Part shown: piece by piece, positions 24,603 through 33,039 of the stretch | Layout: each line of letters starts with the position of its first letter | How positions within the stretch are numbered: position 1 is the stretch's first letter | Assembly: GCF_001423185.1 (NCBI RefSeq) | Contig: NZ_LMOB01000002.1 | Location: 478,329 to 542,328, forward strand | Origin: Plantibacter sp. Leaf314 | Lineage (GTDB): Bacteria > Actinomycetota > Actinomycetes > Actinomycetales > Microbacteriaceae | DNA length: 64,000 nt | Direction: 5' to 3' | Translations under genes and position numbers: made by a program | Notes under the pieces: model-generated | The model's input: only the letters and a program-made list of their open reading frames with translations | The model's database searches: none | What the model was told of the DNA's origin: nothing

Positions 24603-25515
24603 GAGTCAACAGAGTAGCGTTATCGCTCAGGCACTGGTGGCGTTATCCCGTGCCGGTCTCGGCTGGGGGCTGCTCGGCGTGCTGGCGTTCTCGCTCACCG
24701 TCCCGCTCACCAAGGTCGCGCTGACCGGGATGTCCGCGCTGTTCATCGGCTCGGCTCGCGCCGTCGTCGCGGCCCTCCTCGCCCTCCTCGTCCTGTCGAT
24801 CACCCGTCCACGGCGTCCCGTCGGCGCGCAGTGGGCCCGCCTCGCCGTCGTCGGCGGCGGGGTCGTCGTCGGGTTCCCGCTTCTGACCTCCTTCGCGCTC
24901 ACCACGGCTCCCGCGGGCCACAGCGCCGTCGTGATCGGCCTGCTCCCCGCCGCCACCGCGGTCGCCGGGGTCGTCCGCGGCGGCGAGCGCCCATCCCGCG
25001 TGTTCTGGATCTTCGCCGGCCTGGGTGCGGTCGCCGCCGTGGGGTTCGCCGCCCTGCGGACCGACGGACTCGCCCCGCTGGACTGGTCCGACCTCCTCCT
25101 CCTGGGCGCCGTCGTCGCCGCCGCGATCGGCTATGCCGAGGGCGGCTTGCTCGCCCGCGAGCTCGGCTCCTGGCAGACCATCTGCTGGGCACTCGTCCTG
25201 GCCTCGCCGCTCATGGTGACGCTCACCGCGATCGCGTGGGCCGCGGAACCGCCGACGGCGACGCCGGTGGCCTGGCTCGCCTTCGGGTACCTCGGCGTGG
25301 TCAGCATGTTCCTCGGCTTCTTCGCCTGGTACCGCGGGCTCGCGATCGGCCCCCTGTCGCGCGTGAGCCAGATCCAACTCGTCCAACCGGTGCTGAGCAT
25401 CGGGTGGGCGACCCTCATCCTCCGCGAGGACCTCGACCGGGCCACCGTGCTCGGCGGCCTCGCGGTCATCCTGTGCGCCGGCCTCGCCGTCCGCACCCGC
25501 CTCGACCGGAAGTGA
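24601..25515 (+). CDS. EamA family (DMT) exporter
   Basis: 304 residues, ten predicted membrane segments in two EamA halves (first around LGWGLLGVLAFSLTVPLTKVAL, second around DLLLLGAVVAAAIGYAEGG). The WYRGLAIGPLSRVSQIQLVQPVLSI stretch is typical of RhtA/YddG-like amino-acid or metabolite exporters. ATG 24601 overlaps the divergent MocR ATG; GTG 24637 is an alternative start. Control by the MocR protein is likely. A PaiB-like gene follows after 7 bases in the same operon. Confidence 0.85.
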   Translation: MSQQSSVIAQALVALSRAGLGWGLLGVLAFSLTVPLTKVALTGMSALFIGSARAVVAALLALLVLSITRPRRPVGAQWARLAVVGGGVVVGFPLLTSFALTTAPAGHSAVVIGLLPAATAVAGVVRGGERPSRVFWIFAGLGAVAAVGFAALRTDGLAPLDWSDLLLLGAVVAAAIGYAEGGLLARELGSWQTICWALVLASPLMVTLTAIAWAAEPPTATPVAWLAFGYLGVVSMFLGFFAWYRGLAIGPLSRVSQIQLVQPVLSIGWATLILREDLDRATVLGGLAVILCAGLAVRTRLDRK

Positions 25516-25522
25516 CCCCACC

Positions 25523-26140
25523 ATGCGCCACACCCCCACGTACCTCATGACCGACGTCGACGAGGTCAAGCGCCTCATCCGCAACCACCCGTGGGCGACG
25601 TTCGTCTCGCCCGCGAGCACCGGCCTGGTCGCCTCCCACTACCCCGCGATCCTCGAGGAGGACGTCGACGACCTGTCCATCGTCAGCCACTTCGGCCGAC
25701 CGGACGAGGCGTCGCACGAGCTCGGCGCGCACGAGATCCTCGTCATCATCCAGGGGCCGCACGACTACGTGTCGCCGAGTTGGTACCCGGAGGGCCAGCT
25801 CATCCCCACGTGGAACCACGTCACCGCCCACCTGTACGGGACACCTGAGGTCCTCAGCGAGGACGAGAACTACGAGATGTTGAGCAAGCTGACGGACCAC
25901 TTCGAGGACTCCCGGCCAGACGGCCGCCACCTGTCCGAGGACGAGGCCGGCACCCGGCGCGCCGCGAAGGGCACGGTCGGCCTGCGCATGCGGGTGACGC
26001 GCTTCGACGCCCGCGCGAAGCTCAGTCAGAACAAGGCGCCCGAGGTGGTCGACGACATCACCGAGCACCTTGCGGAGCGGAATCCGGAGCTCGCCGAGGA
26101 GATGCGTCGCCAGCGGGAGCTCCGGACGCCGGGTCACTGA
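25523..26140 (+). CDS. FMN-binding protein of the PaiB family
   Basis: 205 residues. The split-barrel FMN-binding fold shows HPWATFVSP, VASHYPAIL and the family's VSPSWYPEGQLIPTWNHVTAHLYG block (about 88-111). PaiB-like proteins are described as transcriptional repressors of sporulation/protease genes in Bacillus or as FMN-binding oxidoreductase-like proteins. Operon with the EamA exporter. Its last 80 or so bases overlap the tail of the convergent exporter gene. Confidence 0.85.
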   Translation: MRHTPTYLMTDVDEVKRLIRNHPWATFVSPASTGLVASHYPAILEEDVDDLSIVSHFGRPDEASHELGAHEILVIIQGPHDYVSPSWYPEGQLIPTWNHVTAHLYGTPEVLSEDENYEMLSKLTDHFEDSRPDGRHLSEDEAGTRRAAKGTVGLRMRVTRFDARAKLSQNKAPEVVDDITEHLAERNPELAEEMRRQRELRTPGH

Positions 26141-27038
26141 CCCGACTCCGGGCACCGACCCGACCGCGGGCGTCGCTGACGAGCACGAGGGCGACGCCCG
26201 CCGCACTCAGGAGGAACCCGCCGGCCGTCAGGAGGGTGAACGGCTCGCGGAAGAGGAGCGCCCCGGCGACGGCGGTCGTCGGGGCGACGAGGAACAGGAG
26301 GGCGTTCAGGACCGTCACGCCGATCCGACGCAGCAACCACCAGTAGAGACCGTAAGCGGAGAGCGTCGGCACGAGCGCGAGGAAGAGCGTCGTGAGCCAG
26401 AAGGTCGCGTCGCCCGGCGGCACGGCCGCACCGGTCGCGAGGGCGAGGACGGCGAGGAGCACCGTGGTCGCCGTCGCGTGGACGGTCAGCGTGAGGAGGA
26501 CCGGGGATCGGTGCGGCGAGCGCCGTTCCAGGATCGTCGCGGTGATGAGGCTGGCCATGGCCAGCGCAGGGAGGGCGTAGGCGATCGGCGGCGCATCCGA
26601 GGCGCCGAACTGGGACTGCACGATGAGGAACACCCCGACCGCACCGATCCCGAGTCCCAGCCATTGCGCGCCGGGGACGCGCACGTGCAGCAGCGGGCCG
26701 GCGAGTGCGGCGATGACGAGCGGCTGGACGGCGTCGATGAGCGCGGTCGTCCCGGTCGAGATGCCCACGGCGACCGAGGCGTAGACGAACACGACGTAGC
26801 CGAACTGCGCGAACAGGCCGATGACGAGTTGTGAGCGCAGTTGGGCCTGGCTGGCGTTCCTCCACTGCCCGCTGACCAGCAGCACGATCGCGAGCCCGAC
26901 GGCGAGCGGGACGAACCGCCAGAGCAGGACGGTGAGCACGGGCACGTCCTCGGTGCCGATCTTCGCGACGATGAAGCCTGAGCTCCAAGCGAGGACGAAG
27001 GCTGCGGCCGCGAAAACTATACCGATCTGTTTACTCAT
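26058..27038 (-). CDS. EamA family (DMT) transporter, TetR-controlled
   Basis: 326 residues from ATG 27038 with about ten membrane segments; the GTTALIDAVQPLVIAAL and LLFLVAPTTAVAGALLFREPFT stretches are typical of the EamA fold. A Ser/Arg-rich cytoplasmic tail (last about 30 residues) overlaps the PaiB gene on the other strand by 83 bases. Divergent from a TetR gene, with a long inverted repeat around the start. Probable exporter of a metabolite or drug. Confidence 0.85.
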   Translation of the reverse strand: MSKQIGIVFAAAAFVLAWSSGFIVAKIGTEDVPVLTVLLWRFVPLAVGLAIVLLVSGQWRNASQAQLRSQLVIGLFAQFGYVVFVYASVAVGISTGTTALIDAVQPLVIAALAGPLLHVRVPGAQWLGLGIGAVGVFLIVQSQFGASDAPPIAYALPALAMASLITATILERRSPHRSPVLLTLTVHATATTVLLAVLALATGAAVPPGDATFWLTTLFLALVPTLSAYGLYWWLLRRIGVTVLNALLFLVAPTTAVAGALLFREPFTLLTAGGFLLSAAGVALVLVSDARGRVGARSRVSDPASGAPAGDASPRRAPDSAPQGAR

Positions 27039-27067
27039 CCCCGCAGTATACAGACTGGTATAGTTTT
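27013..27067. promoter_or_regulatory. Large inverted repeat, candidate TetR operator
   Basis: AAAACTATACCGATCTGT (27013-27030) and ACAGACTGGTATAGTTTT (27050-27067) are inverted copies matching at 16 of 18 positions. The left arm lies inside the first codons of the EamA gene. The right arm contains TATAGT (27059-27064), a good -10 for the TetR gene just before its ATG at 27071. AGTATA (27045-27050), read on the minus strand as TATACT, is a -10 for EamA. Confidence 0.75.
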
Positions 27068-27070
27068 TGC

Positions 27071-27658
27071 ATGACGGTCGACACGCCAGAGCTCGCACCC
27101 CTCACGCCGGGCGCCCGACGGGTGCTCGACGCCGCGTCCGTCCTCTTCTACGAGAACGGCATCCACGCGGTCGGCGTCGACACCATCGCCGAGGCCGCCG
27201 GGGTCACGAAGAAGACCCTCTACGACCGCTTCGGCAGCAAGGAGGCCCTTGTGCTCTCCTATCTGCAGCACCGCGATGCACGGTGGCGGGCCTGGCTCGA
27301 CGAGGTCCTCGCCCGGCACCCGGAACCCGGGATCGACCGGGTGCTCGCGATCTTCGATGCGGCGATCGGCTGGTCCGACGACAACAGCCCGAAGGGCTGC
27401 AGCGCCGTGAACGCCCGCGCTGAGATCCCCGATCACGCGACGAGCGGCCTGGTCCTCCCCGAGGTCACCCGGCAGAAGCAGTGGCTGCTCGACCGCTTCG
27501 CCGAGCTCATCACCGAAGCAGGCCTGCCGGACCCCGGGGCACGCGCCCGCGAACTCATGCTGCTCTACGAGGGCGCCATCGTGACGGTCGGGATGCGGAC
27601 CTTCCGTGAGCCGTTCGAGACCGCCCGCGCGATCGCCGGTCGCCTCTTGGCCGCCTGA
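27071..27658 (+). CDS. TetR family transcriptional regulator
   Basis: 195 residues: N-terminal HTH with VGVDTIAEAAGVTKKTLYDRFGSKEALVLSYL, then a helical ligand domain containing SPKGCSAVNARAEI. The CSAVNA pattern is common in TetR proteins that control neighbouring exporters. A -10 six bases before the ATG suggests a leaderless mRNA. Expected to repress itself and the EamA gene through the inverted repeat at 27013-27067. Confidence 0.9.
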   Translation: MTVDTPELAPLTPGARRVLDAASVLFYENGIHAVGVDTIAEAAGVTKKTLYDRFGSKEALVLSYLQHRDARWRAWLDEVLARHPEPGIDRVLAIFDAAIGWSDDNSPKGCSAVNARAEIPDHATSGLVLPEVTRQKQWLLDRFAELITEAGLPDPGARARELMLLYEGAIVTVGMRTFREPFETARAIAGRLLAA

Positions 27659-27712
27659 CCGGAGCCGGACCCGGCCTGTCGGCGACCACCCGACATCGCG
27701 TAGGGTCTCGGG

Positions 27713-28501
27713 ATGGACTTCACCGACGACGCCGCCGCCGACCGCATCGCCATCATCACCGGGGTCGGGCGCCGCCGGTCGATCGGGGCCGGTCTCGCCG
27801 TCGGCCTCGCCGCCGACGGTTGGAACCTGGTCCTCAACGCCTGGCGCCCCTACGACGAGCGCCTCGGCTACGAACGGACCCCCGACGACCCGGAGTCGAT
27901 CGCCGAGGAGTGCCGTGCCCTCGGCGTCACGGTCGACGTCGTGTTCGGCGACCTCGCCGACCCGGCCTTCCCCGCAGAACTCGTCGAGCGGGCGGCGCGC
28001 TCCGGTCGCGTGTCCGGACTCGTGATGTCGCACTGCGAGTCGGTCGACAGCTCGATCCTCACCACGGACGTCGACAGCTGGGACCGCCACTTCGCCGTGA
28101 ACGCCAGGGCCACCTGGCTGCTCATCAAAGCGTTCGCCGAACAGCTCCCGGTGCAGGAAGGGACGCCGGAGGTGGCCGGCCGGATCGTCGCGCTGACGAG
28201 CGACCACTCGGTGCACAACCTCCCCTACGGCGCCAGCAAGGGCGCGCTCGACCGCATCGTCACGGCGGCCGCGGTGGAGCTCGCCGACCGCGGGGTGCGG
28301 TCGAACGTCATCAATCCGGGGCCGATCGACACGGGCTGGATGACCGAGGACATCCGTCGCGCGGGGGCCGAGGCGACGCCGGCGGGCCGGCTCGGCACGC
28401 CGTCCGACACCGCGGACCTCGTCCGGTTCCTGTTCTCCCCCGCAGGTTCCTGGATCAACGGCCAACTGCTCTCGAGCAACGGCGGGTTCAACGTCGGCTA
28501 G
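27713..28501 (+). CDS. SDR family oxidoreductase
   Basis: 262 residues. The nucleotide-binding loop is TGVGRRRSIGAGLA (about 16-29), longer than the standard TGxxxGIG and close to 3-oxoacyl-ACP-reductase-like SDRs with a GxxRRxxIG loop. The catalytic YGASK is at about 170-174. The substrate is not clear. Its stop overlaps the stop of the convergent methyltransferase gene by two bases. Confidence 0.85.
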   Translation: MDFTDDAAADRIAIITGVGRRRSIGAGLAVGLAADGWNLVLNAWRPYDERLGYERTPDDPESIAEECRALGVTVDVVFGDLADPAFPAELVERAARSGRVSGLVMSHCESVDSSILTTDVDSWDRHFAVNARATWLLIKAFAEQLPVQEGTPEVAGRIVALTSDHSVHNLPYGASKGALDRIVTAAAVELADRGVRSNVINPGPIDTGWMTEDIRRAGAEATPAGRLGTPSDTADLVRFLFSPAGSWINGQLLSSNGGFNVG

Positions 28502-29427
28502 CCGGGCCCTGCCACATCGACTCCGGGCTCGAACGCATCGGCCCTGCCCCGGATGACGGCGATGTCGTCGGGCAGGATCCGGCAGCAGCCACCGACGACG
28601 CTCGCACCGGCCTCCAGCCAGGCGTCGACGTCGCCGACACCGCCACGCCCGCGCCAGACCCGCGCCTCGGCGTCCCACCGTTCACCGGAGTTCGGATAGA
28701 CGACGATCGCGCAGTCCGTCACCGCGCGAGCGGCTCGGATGGCCGGCAGCACCTCGTCCGGATGGGAGCAGTTCACGCCCACCGCCTGGATCTCGTCGAC
28801 ACCCTCGACCAGCCGGAAGCCCTCCTCCATCGGTTCACCGGACCGCAGGCGACCACCCGCGACCGTGAAGGACAACCAGGCCGGCACCCCGGAGCCGCGC
28901 ACCAGCTCGGCGAGCGCCGTCGCCTCGTCGAGGGAGGGGATGGTCTCGAGGGCGAGGAGGTCCGGACCGGCGTCGGCGAGGACCGTCAATCGCCGTTCAT
29001 GCCACCGACGCAGTTCCGCTCGCGTGAGGCCGGAGTCGCCCCGGTATTCGGAGCCGTCGCCGAGGGTCGCACCGTACGGTCCGACGGAGGCCGCAACGAG
29101 GAGGCGACCCTCGTCGTCCGGATCCGTTCGCGTGTCGCGGGCCCGACGGGCGAGGTCCACGCTCGACCGCAGGAGCCGTTCCGTGTCCGAGGCGGTGAAG
29201 CCGATGCGCTCGAACGCCTCGAAGCCGACCTGGTAGGAGGCGGTGATCGCGATCTGCGCACCGGTATCGAAGAACTCCTGATGAGCCGCCTGAACGGCCG
29301 CTGGCTGATCGACGAGCAACCGGGCGCTCCAGAGCGCGTCGGAGAGGTCGTGACCGCGCGCCTCGAGGAGGGTCCCGAGACCGCCGTCGAGCGTCCACGA
29401 GCGATGCCTCAGGTCCATGCAGCCCAT
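28498..29427 (-). CDS. mmuM: Homocysteine S-methyltransferase (MmuM/BHMT family)
   Basis: 309 residues from ATG 29427. N-terminal WTLDGGLGTLLEARG is the family start. The zinc ligands are Cys in GVNCSHPDEVL and the adjacent Cys pair in VVGGCCRILPDD. This is the cobalamin-independent enzyme that makes methionine from homocysteine using S-methylmethionine (a plant compound) or SAM. No S-methylmethionine permease (MmuP) is adjacent, though the next gene to the right is a transporter of another class. ATG 29418 is an alternative start. Confidence 0.85.
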   Translation of the reverse strand: MGCMDLRHRSWTLDGGLGTLLEARGHDLSDALWSARLLVDQPAAVQAAHQEFFDTGAQIAITASYQVGFEAFERIGFTASDTERLLRSSVDLARRARDTRTDPDDEGRLLVAASVGPYGATLGDGSEYRGDSGLTRAELRRWHERRLTVLADAGPDLLALETIPSLDEATALAELVRGSGVPAWLSFTVAGGRLRSGEPMEEGFRLVEGVDEIQAVGVNCSHPDEVLPAIRAARAVTDCAIVVYPNSGERWDAEARVWRGRGGVGDVDAWLEAGASVVGGCCRILPDDIAVIRGRADAFEPGVDVAGPG

Positions 29428-29468
29428 TGTGCCCCCACCACCGCGGGGAGGGGCGGCACTGAACACCT

Positions 29469-29483
29469 GGTATTGTCTATACC
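29469..29483. promoter_or_regulatory. Short palindrome upstream of mmuM/MHS transporter
   Basis: GGTAT-TGTCT-ATACC is a perfect 5-nt-arm inverted repeat in the 227-bp divergent gap 29428-29654, of the size seen for GntR-type operators. No other clear signal is visible there. Confidence 0.4.
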
Positions 29484-29654
29484 CGTCCAGAGCCGAGAGG
29501 ACGCGTTCGCACCCGAACGAACCGCCACCCGACGTGTAGCTCCCCCGAGCTCCGTGCCAGTGCAGCATGGCGATCCTCCGGCATTTCTCGGGCACTGAGC
29601 GATTACGCGAGTGCCGAATGATTCAACACGACTGTCAGGAAACGAGTACTGCTT

Positions 29655-31238
29655 GTGAACTCCAGCGACAACGCGGCATCATCGTCCCCCGCATCCCCCT
29701 CCCCCAAAACCGGCCGGAAGCCGGCCCGCAAGACCAGGCGCCTCCGCGTCGACGACGTCCTCGTCGTGAAGCGCTCGCGCATCCGCACCGCCATCTCGGG
29801 CACCGTCGTCGGCAACTTCATGGAGTGGTTCGACTTCGGCATCTACGGCTACCTCGCCGTCACCATGACCGTCGTCTTCACCGAGGGCCTGCCGCCTGAA
29901 GCCGGCATCCTCGTCACCCTGTTCGGCTTCGCCGTGTCGTTCCTCGTCCGTCCGCTCGGCGGCCTGGTGCTCGGGCCGCTCGGCGACAAGATCGGCCGGA
30001 AGAAGATCCTCTTCCTCACGATGTCGATGATGGCTGCGGCCACCGCGCTCATCGGTGTGCTGCCGACGGCTGCGCAGATCGGCCTGTGGGCCATCGCCCC
30101 GCTGTACCTGCTGAAGATGATCCAGGGCTTCTCGACCGGTGGTGAGTACGCCGGCGCCTCCACCTACGTCGCCGAGTTCTCCCCCGACCGCCGCCGTGGC
30201 TTCTGGGCGTCCTGGCTCGACGTCGGCTCCTACGTCGGCTTCGCGGCCGGTGCCGGAACCGTCGCCCTCACCACCCTGATCGCGGAGGGCCTCGCCGGGC
30301 CGGACGCGATGACCGAGTTCGGTTGGCGCATCCCGTTCCTCATCGCCCTGCCGCTCGGTGCCGTGGCGGTGTGGTTCCGCCTCAAGATCCCCGAGACCCC
30401 GGCCTACGAGGTCGCCGAGACCGCCGGTGGGATCGAGTCCGAGCACGAGGACCCCATGGCCCGCCAGGGGATCTTCGGGATCTTCCGCCACTTCTGGCGC
30501 CAGATCCTCATCGCGATGGCGATCGTCGCCGCGACGAACACCGCCGGGTACGCCCTCACGAGCTACATGCCGACCTACCTCGAGAAGGACGTCGGCGTCT
30601 CCAACCTGACGGCCGCGGTGGCCACCATCCCGGTGCTGCTCATCATGTCCGCCTGCCTGCCGCTCGTCGGCCGCATGTCCGACAAGATCGGCCGCAAGCC
30701 GGTGTACCTCCTGGCCGTCGGCGCGACCCTCGTGCTCATGGTGCCGGCGTTCGCGGTCATGCAGATCGGTGAGATCTGGGCGATCTTCATCGCGCTGTTC
30801 ATGGTCGCCGCCCCCGTCGCGCTGTGGGCAGGACCGTCCGCGGCCTCGCTGCCGGCGTTCTTCCCGACGGCGTCCCGCTTCGGTGCCATGGCGATCGCGT
30901 ACAACCTGTCGGTCTCCCTGTTCGGTGGCACGACGCCGCTGTTCAGCGAGTTCCTCATCCAGCTGACGGGCAACACGTTCATGCCGGCGTTCTACATCAT
31001 GTTCTTCGCGGCGGTGGCCGGCGTTGGTGTGCTCACCATGCGGGAGACGGCTCGTCGTCCGCTCATCGGCTCGGTGCCGACGGTCGAGACGAAGGCCGAG
31101 GCGGTGGAGCTCGTCAAGGGGCAGGACGACAACCCGCTCATCGACACCCACACGATGCCGCTCGACATCCTGCCGCCCGCCGGTTCGTTCTCTGCGGCGG
31201 ACGGTCAGGACGGGCGCGTCACGACGCCCGCCGGCTAG
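29655..31238 (+). CDS. MFS transporter, metabolite:H+ symporter (MHS, ProP-like) family
   Basis: 527 residues, GTG start. After a polar N-terminus, GTVVGNFMEWFDFGIYGYLA is the MHS family's first helix. LVRPLGGLVLGPLGDKIGRKK is the loop 2-3 motif, GFSTGGEYAGASTYVAEF follows, and GRMSDKIGRKP is the second copy. Family members import osmolytes, dicarboxylates or shikimate with protons. The C-terminal hydrophilic tail is long (about 70 residues). The ribosome site (AGGAAA) is somewhat far from the GTG. Substrate not determinable. Confidence 0.85.
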   Translation: MNSSDNAASSSPASPSPKTGRKPARKTRRLRVDDVLVVKRSRIRTAISGTVVGNFMEWFDFGIYGYLAVTMTVVFTEGLPPEAGILVTLFGFAVSFLVRPLGGLVLGPLGDKIGRKKILFLTMSMMAAATALIGVLPTAAQIGLWAIAPLYLLKMIQGFSTGGEYAGASTYVAEFSPDRRRGFWASWLDVGSYVGFAAGAGTVALTTLIAEGLAGPDAMTEFGWRIPFLIALPLGAVAVWFRLKIPETPAYEVAETAGGIESEHEDPMARQGIFGIFRHFWRQILIAMAIVAATNTAGYALTSYMPTYLEKDVGVSNLTAAVATIPVLLIMSACLPLVGRMSDKIGRKPVYLLAVGATLVLMVPAFAVMQIGEIWAIFIALFMVAAPVALWAGPSAASLPAFFPTASRFGAMAIAYNLSVSLFGGTTPLFSEFLIQLTGNTFMPAFYIMFFAAVAGVGVLTMRETARRPLIGSVPTVETKAEAVELVKGQDDNPLIDTHTMPLDILPPAGSFSAADGQDGRVTTPAG

Positions 31239-31683
31239 CGGGTTCTGCGGCGACGACGCGTTCGTCGATCACGATCAGGGCGGGTGCGCGATGCGCATCC
31301 GCCCCGTCGCGTCCGACCCGCTCGAGGAGTGCGGCCTGCCAGCCGCCGCTGGCGAGAGGCTTCGCCGGGACAGGCGGCACGGTCGGGCCCTGGTCCTCAG
31401 CCACTGACTCGAGCGGCCCATCCGGCCGACGCTCCTCGGCGAGTGCCTCCTGGATGATCCGTCGGGGATCGAATTGTCGGGGGTCCAGGCGTCTCCACTC
31501 GGTCGCGTCGAACTCGGGGCCGAGTTCCTCGGCAGCACGCGCCTTGGTCGTGGCGACGAGGTCTCGGACGGTGCGGACGAGCACCCCGAGTCTCTCGGCG
31601 TACACCGGCAACTGCTTCGGGCCGATGAGCACGGCCGCGAGGATGCCGATGACGATCAGCTTGTCCATGGTGAGTCCGAACAC
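31219..31683 (-). CDS. tatB: Twin-arginine translocase subunit TatB-like
   Basis: 154 residues from GTG 31683, starting MFGLTMDKLIVIGILAAVLIGPKQLP: the short membrane helix and GPKQLP hinge of TatB. An amphipathic helix (VYAERLGVLVRTVRDLVATTKA) and a polar tail follow. It should join TatA and a TatC encoded elsewhere to export folded proteins. It follows tatA (15 bases) and the Tat-signal dioxygenase gene on the minus strand. Its 3' end overlaps the convergent transporter gene by 20 bases. Confidence 0.85.
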   Translation of the reverse strand: MFGLTMDKLIVIGILAAVLIGPKQLPVYAERLGVLVRTVRDLVATTKARAAEELGPEFDATEWRRLDPRQFDPRRIIQEALAEERRPDGPLESVAEDQGPTVPPVPAKPLASGGWQAALLERVGRDGADAHRAPALIVIDERVVAAEPASRRAS

Positions 31684-31698
31684 GATGCGCTCCGACGA

Positions 31699-31902
31699 TC
31701 AGGCGGCAGGGGTGTCGGCGCGGGTATCGGCGCGGGCGTCGGCCCCGGTGTCCACGTCGCCCGACACCTCGTCCTTCAGGATGCGCGCCGACTGCCCGAC
31801 GCTGCGGGCGAGACTCGGGAGCTTCGCGGCGCCGAAGAACAGCAGGATGACGGCGAGGACGATGAGGGCGTGCCAGCCGGTGAGGTTCTGGAGGATTCCC
31901 AT
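31699..31902 (-). CDS. tatA: Twin-arginine translocase subunit TatA
   Basis: 67 residues: membrane helix [28 protein letters not shown] with the FGAAKLP hinge and following amphipathic helix, as in TatA/E. Ribosome site AAAGGACC. It lies between the Tat-signal dioxygenase gene (57 bases upstream) and tatB, forming a three-gene operon. A tatC is not nearby. An extra tatA/B set next to one Tat substrate suggests dedicated or boosted export of that substrate. Confidence 0.85.
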   Translation of the reverse strand: MGILQNLTGWHALIVLAVILLFFGAAKLPSLARSVGQSARILKDEVSGDVDTGADARADTRADTPAA

Positions 31903-31959
31903 GACGGGTCCTTTCGGGTCGATGCGGGTGAGGGCGGGAGTGTGTGGAGGTGTCGGCGG

Positions 31960-32943
31960 TCAGCGCCCGCTCGGCGGCGTTCCTCCGCCGCCGCCAGCTC
32001 CACCACCGCCGGACGGAGCGGCACCGGCGGTCGGCGTCGTCGTGGTGTCCACCCGCACGGTGAGCGCCACCTGGTACCCGGAGGTCGCGTCGCCCGTCAC
32101 CGTCGCGAGCTGCAAGGCACCGCCGTCGTCGCCGAAGACGTTGTCGGCGTCGAGGCTCACCTGCGAGAGGTTCGCGCTCGAACCGTCGTAGCCGGACAAG
32201 GCGTAGACGGTGTCGCACGCCGCCTGCGGCAGGGCGACCTGGGAGGTCGCGATGGCGTTCGCGGAGTCGGAGATGTCCGCCACCGTGGGGTAGACCTCGA
32301 AGTGGATGTGCGGCCACCGTCCCGAGTAGCAGGCCGGGAAGATGGAGGTGTACGAGACGGTCCCCGAGCTGTCGGCGACCTGGACGCCGCGGAGGTAGGT
32401 CTCGTCCTCGATCCCGTCGGAGTACATCGAGTAGCCGCCCGACGCGTCGCAGTGCCAGACGTACACAGCGACGTCGGCGAACGGGGCGTCACCGTTCGCC
32501 AGGTCGAGGATGGTGAGTGAGAGGGCCATGGGGACCCCGCTCGCGGTGGTGCCGGACCCGATACTCGACCGGATGTCGCTGCGCACGATGCCGGACTCCT
32601 CGAGCACGTCGGCACCGTTCGAGCCGTCGCCTGGGTAGGGGCCCGCGGTCTCGTCCGGGATCTCGCCGGCGGGGAGGTCGCCGGTCGCGGTCGCGCTGCT
32701 CGCGCCGGACCCAGCGGCGCCGGTGCTCGTATTGCTGCTGCCGGACGCCCCGGTGGAGCAGGCGGCGAGCGCGACGGCTCCGACCCCGGCGCCCACGAGA
32801 CTGAGCACCGTGCGCCGACTGACGAGGGTTCCGAGGTCGAACGCGACCCCCTGGTCGACGACCTCCTCGTCGGCGCGGTCCAGCAGGCGGCCCTCGTAGG
32901 CCGGGCCGTCCGGGGTGGTCTCGGGTTCGGGGATCCTGCTCAT
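31960..32943 (-). CDS. Tat-exported lipoprotein with intradiol ring-cleavage dioxygenase domain
   Basis: 327 residues. A polar N-terminus of about 40 residues precedes SRRTVLSLVGAGVGAVALAAC, a twin-arginine signal ending in a lipobox (LAAC). A Ser/Gly linker follows, then the dioxygenase domain: VYVWHCDASGGYSMY (first Tyr ligand), and CYSGRWPHIHFEVY (second Tyr and the two His iron ligands). A Gly/Pro tail ends it. This is the protocatechuate/catechol intradiol dioxygenase fold, here placed outside the cell. ATG 32943 has AAGGCGAGG upstream. Likely acts on aromatic compounds such as plant phenolics; substrate unknown. Confidence 0.85.
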   Translation of the reverse strand: MSRIPEPETTPDGPAYEGRLLDRADEEVVDQGVAFDLGTLVSRRTVLSLVGAGVGAVALAACSTGASGSSNTSTGAAGSGASSATATGDLPAGEIPDETAGPYPGDGSNGADVLEESGIVRSDIRSSIGSGTTASGVPMALSLTILDLANGDAPFADVAVYVWHCDASGGYSMYSDGIEDETYLRGVQVADSSGTVSYTSIFPACYSGRWPHIHFEVYPTVADISDSANAIATSQVALPQAACDTVYALSGYDGSSANLSQVSLDADNVFGDDGGALQLATVTGDATSGYQVALTVRVDTTTTPTAGAAPSGGGGAGGGGGTPPSGR

Positions 32944-33039
32944 GGTGCGCCTCGCCTTCATCTGCGATCGGTGGTCTCGATCGGTCGTGGGACGAGCCTC
33001 GGCGTGCGGGCTATGGACTTCCTATGAGCCGTCCATACC

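Noticed and set aside
29679-31151. A 490-codon frame on the minus strand
   Set aside because: Antisense shadow of the MHS transporter; His/Arg/Asp-rich, no domain.
31219-31902. Full Tat operon
   Set aside because: Only tatA and tatB are present; no tatC is seen in the flanking sequence.
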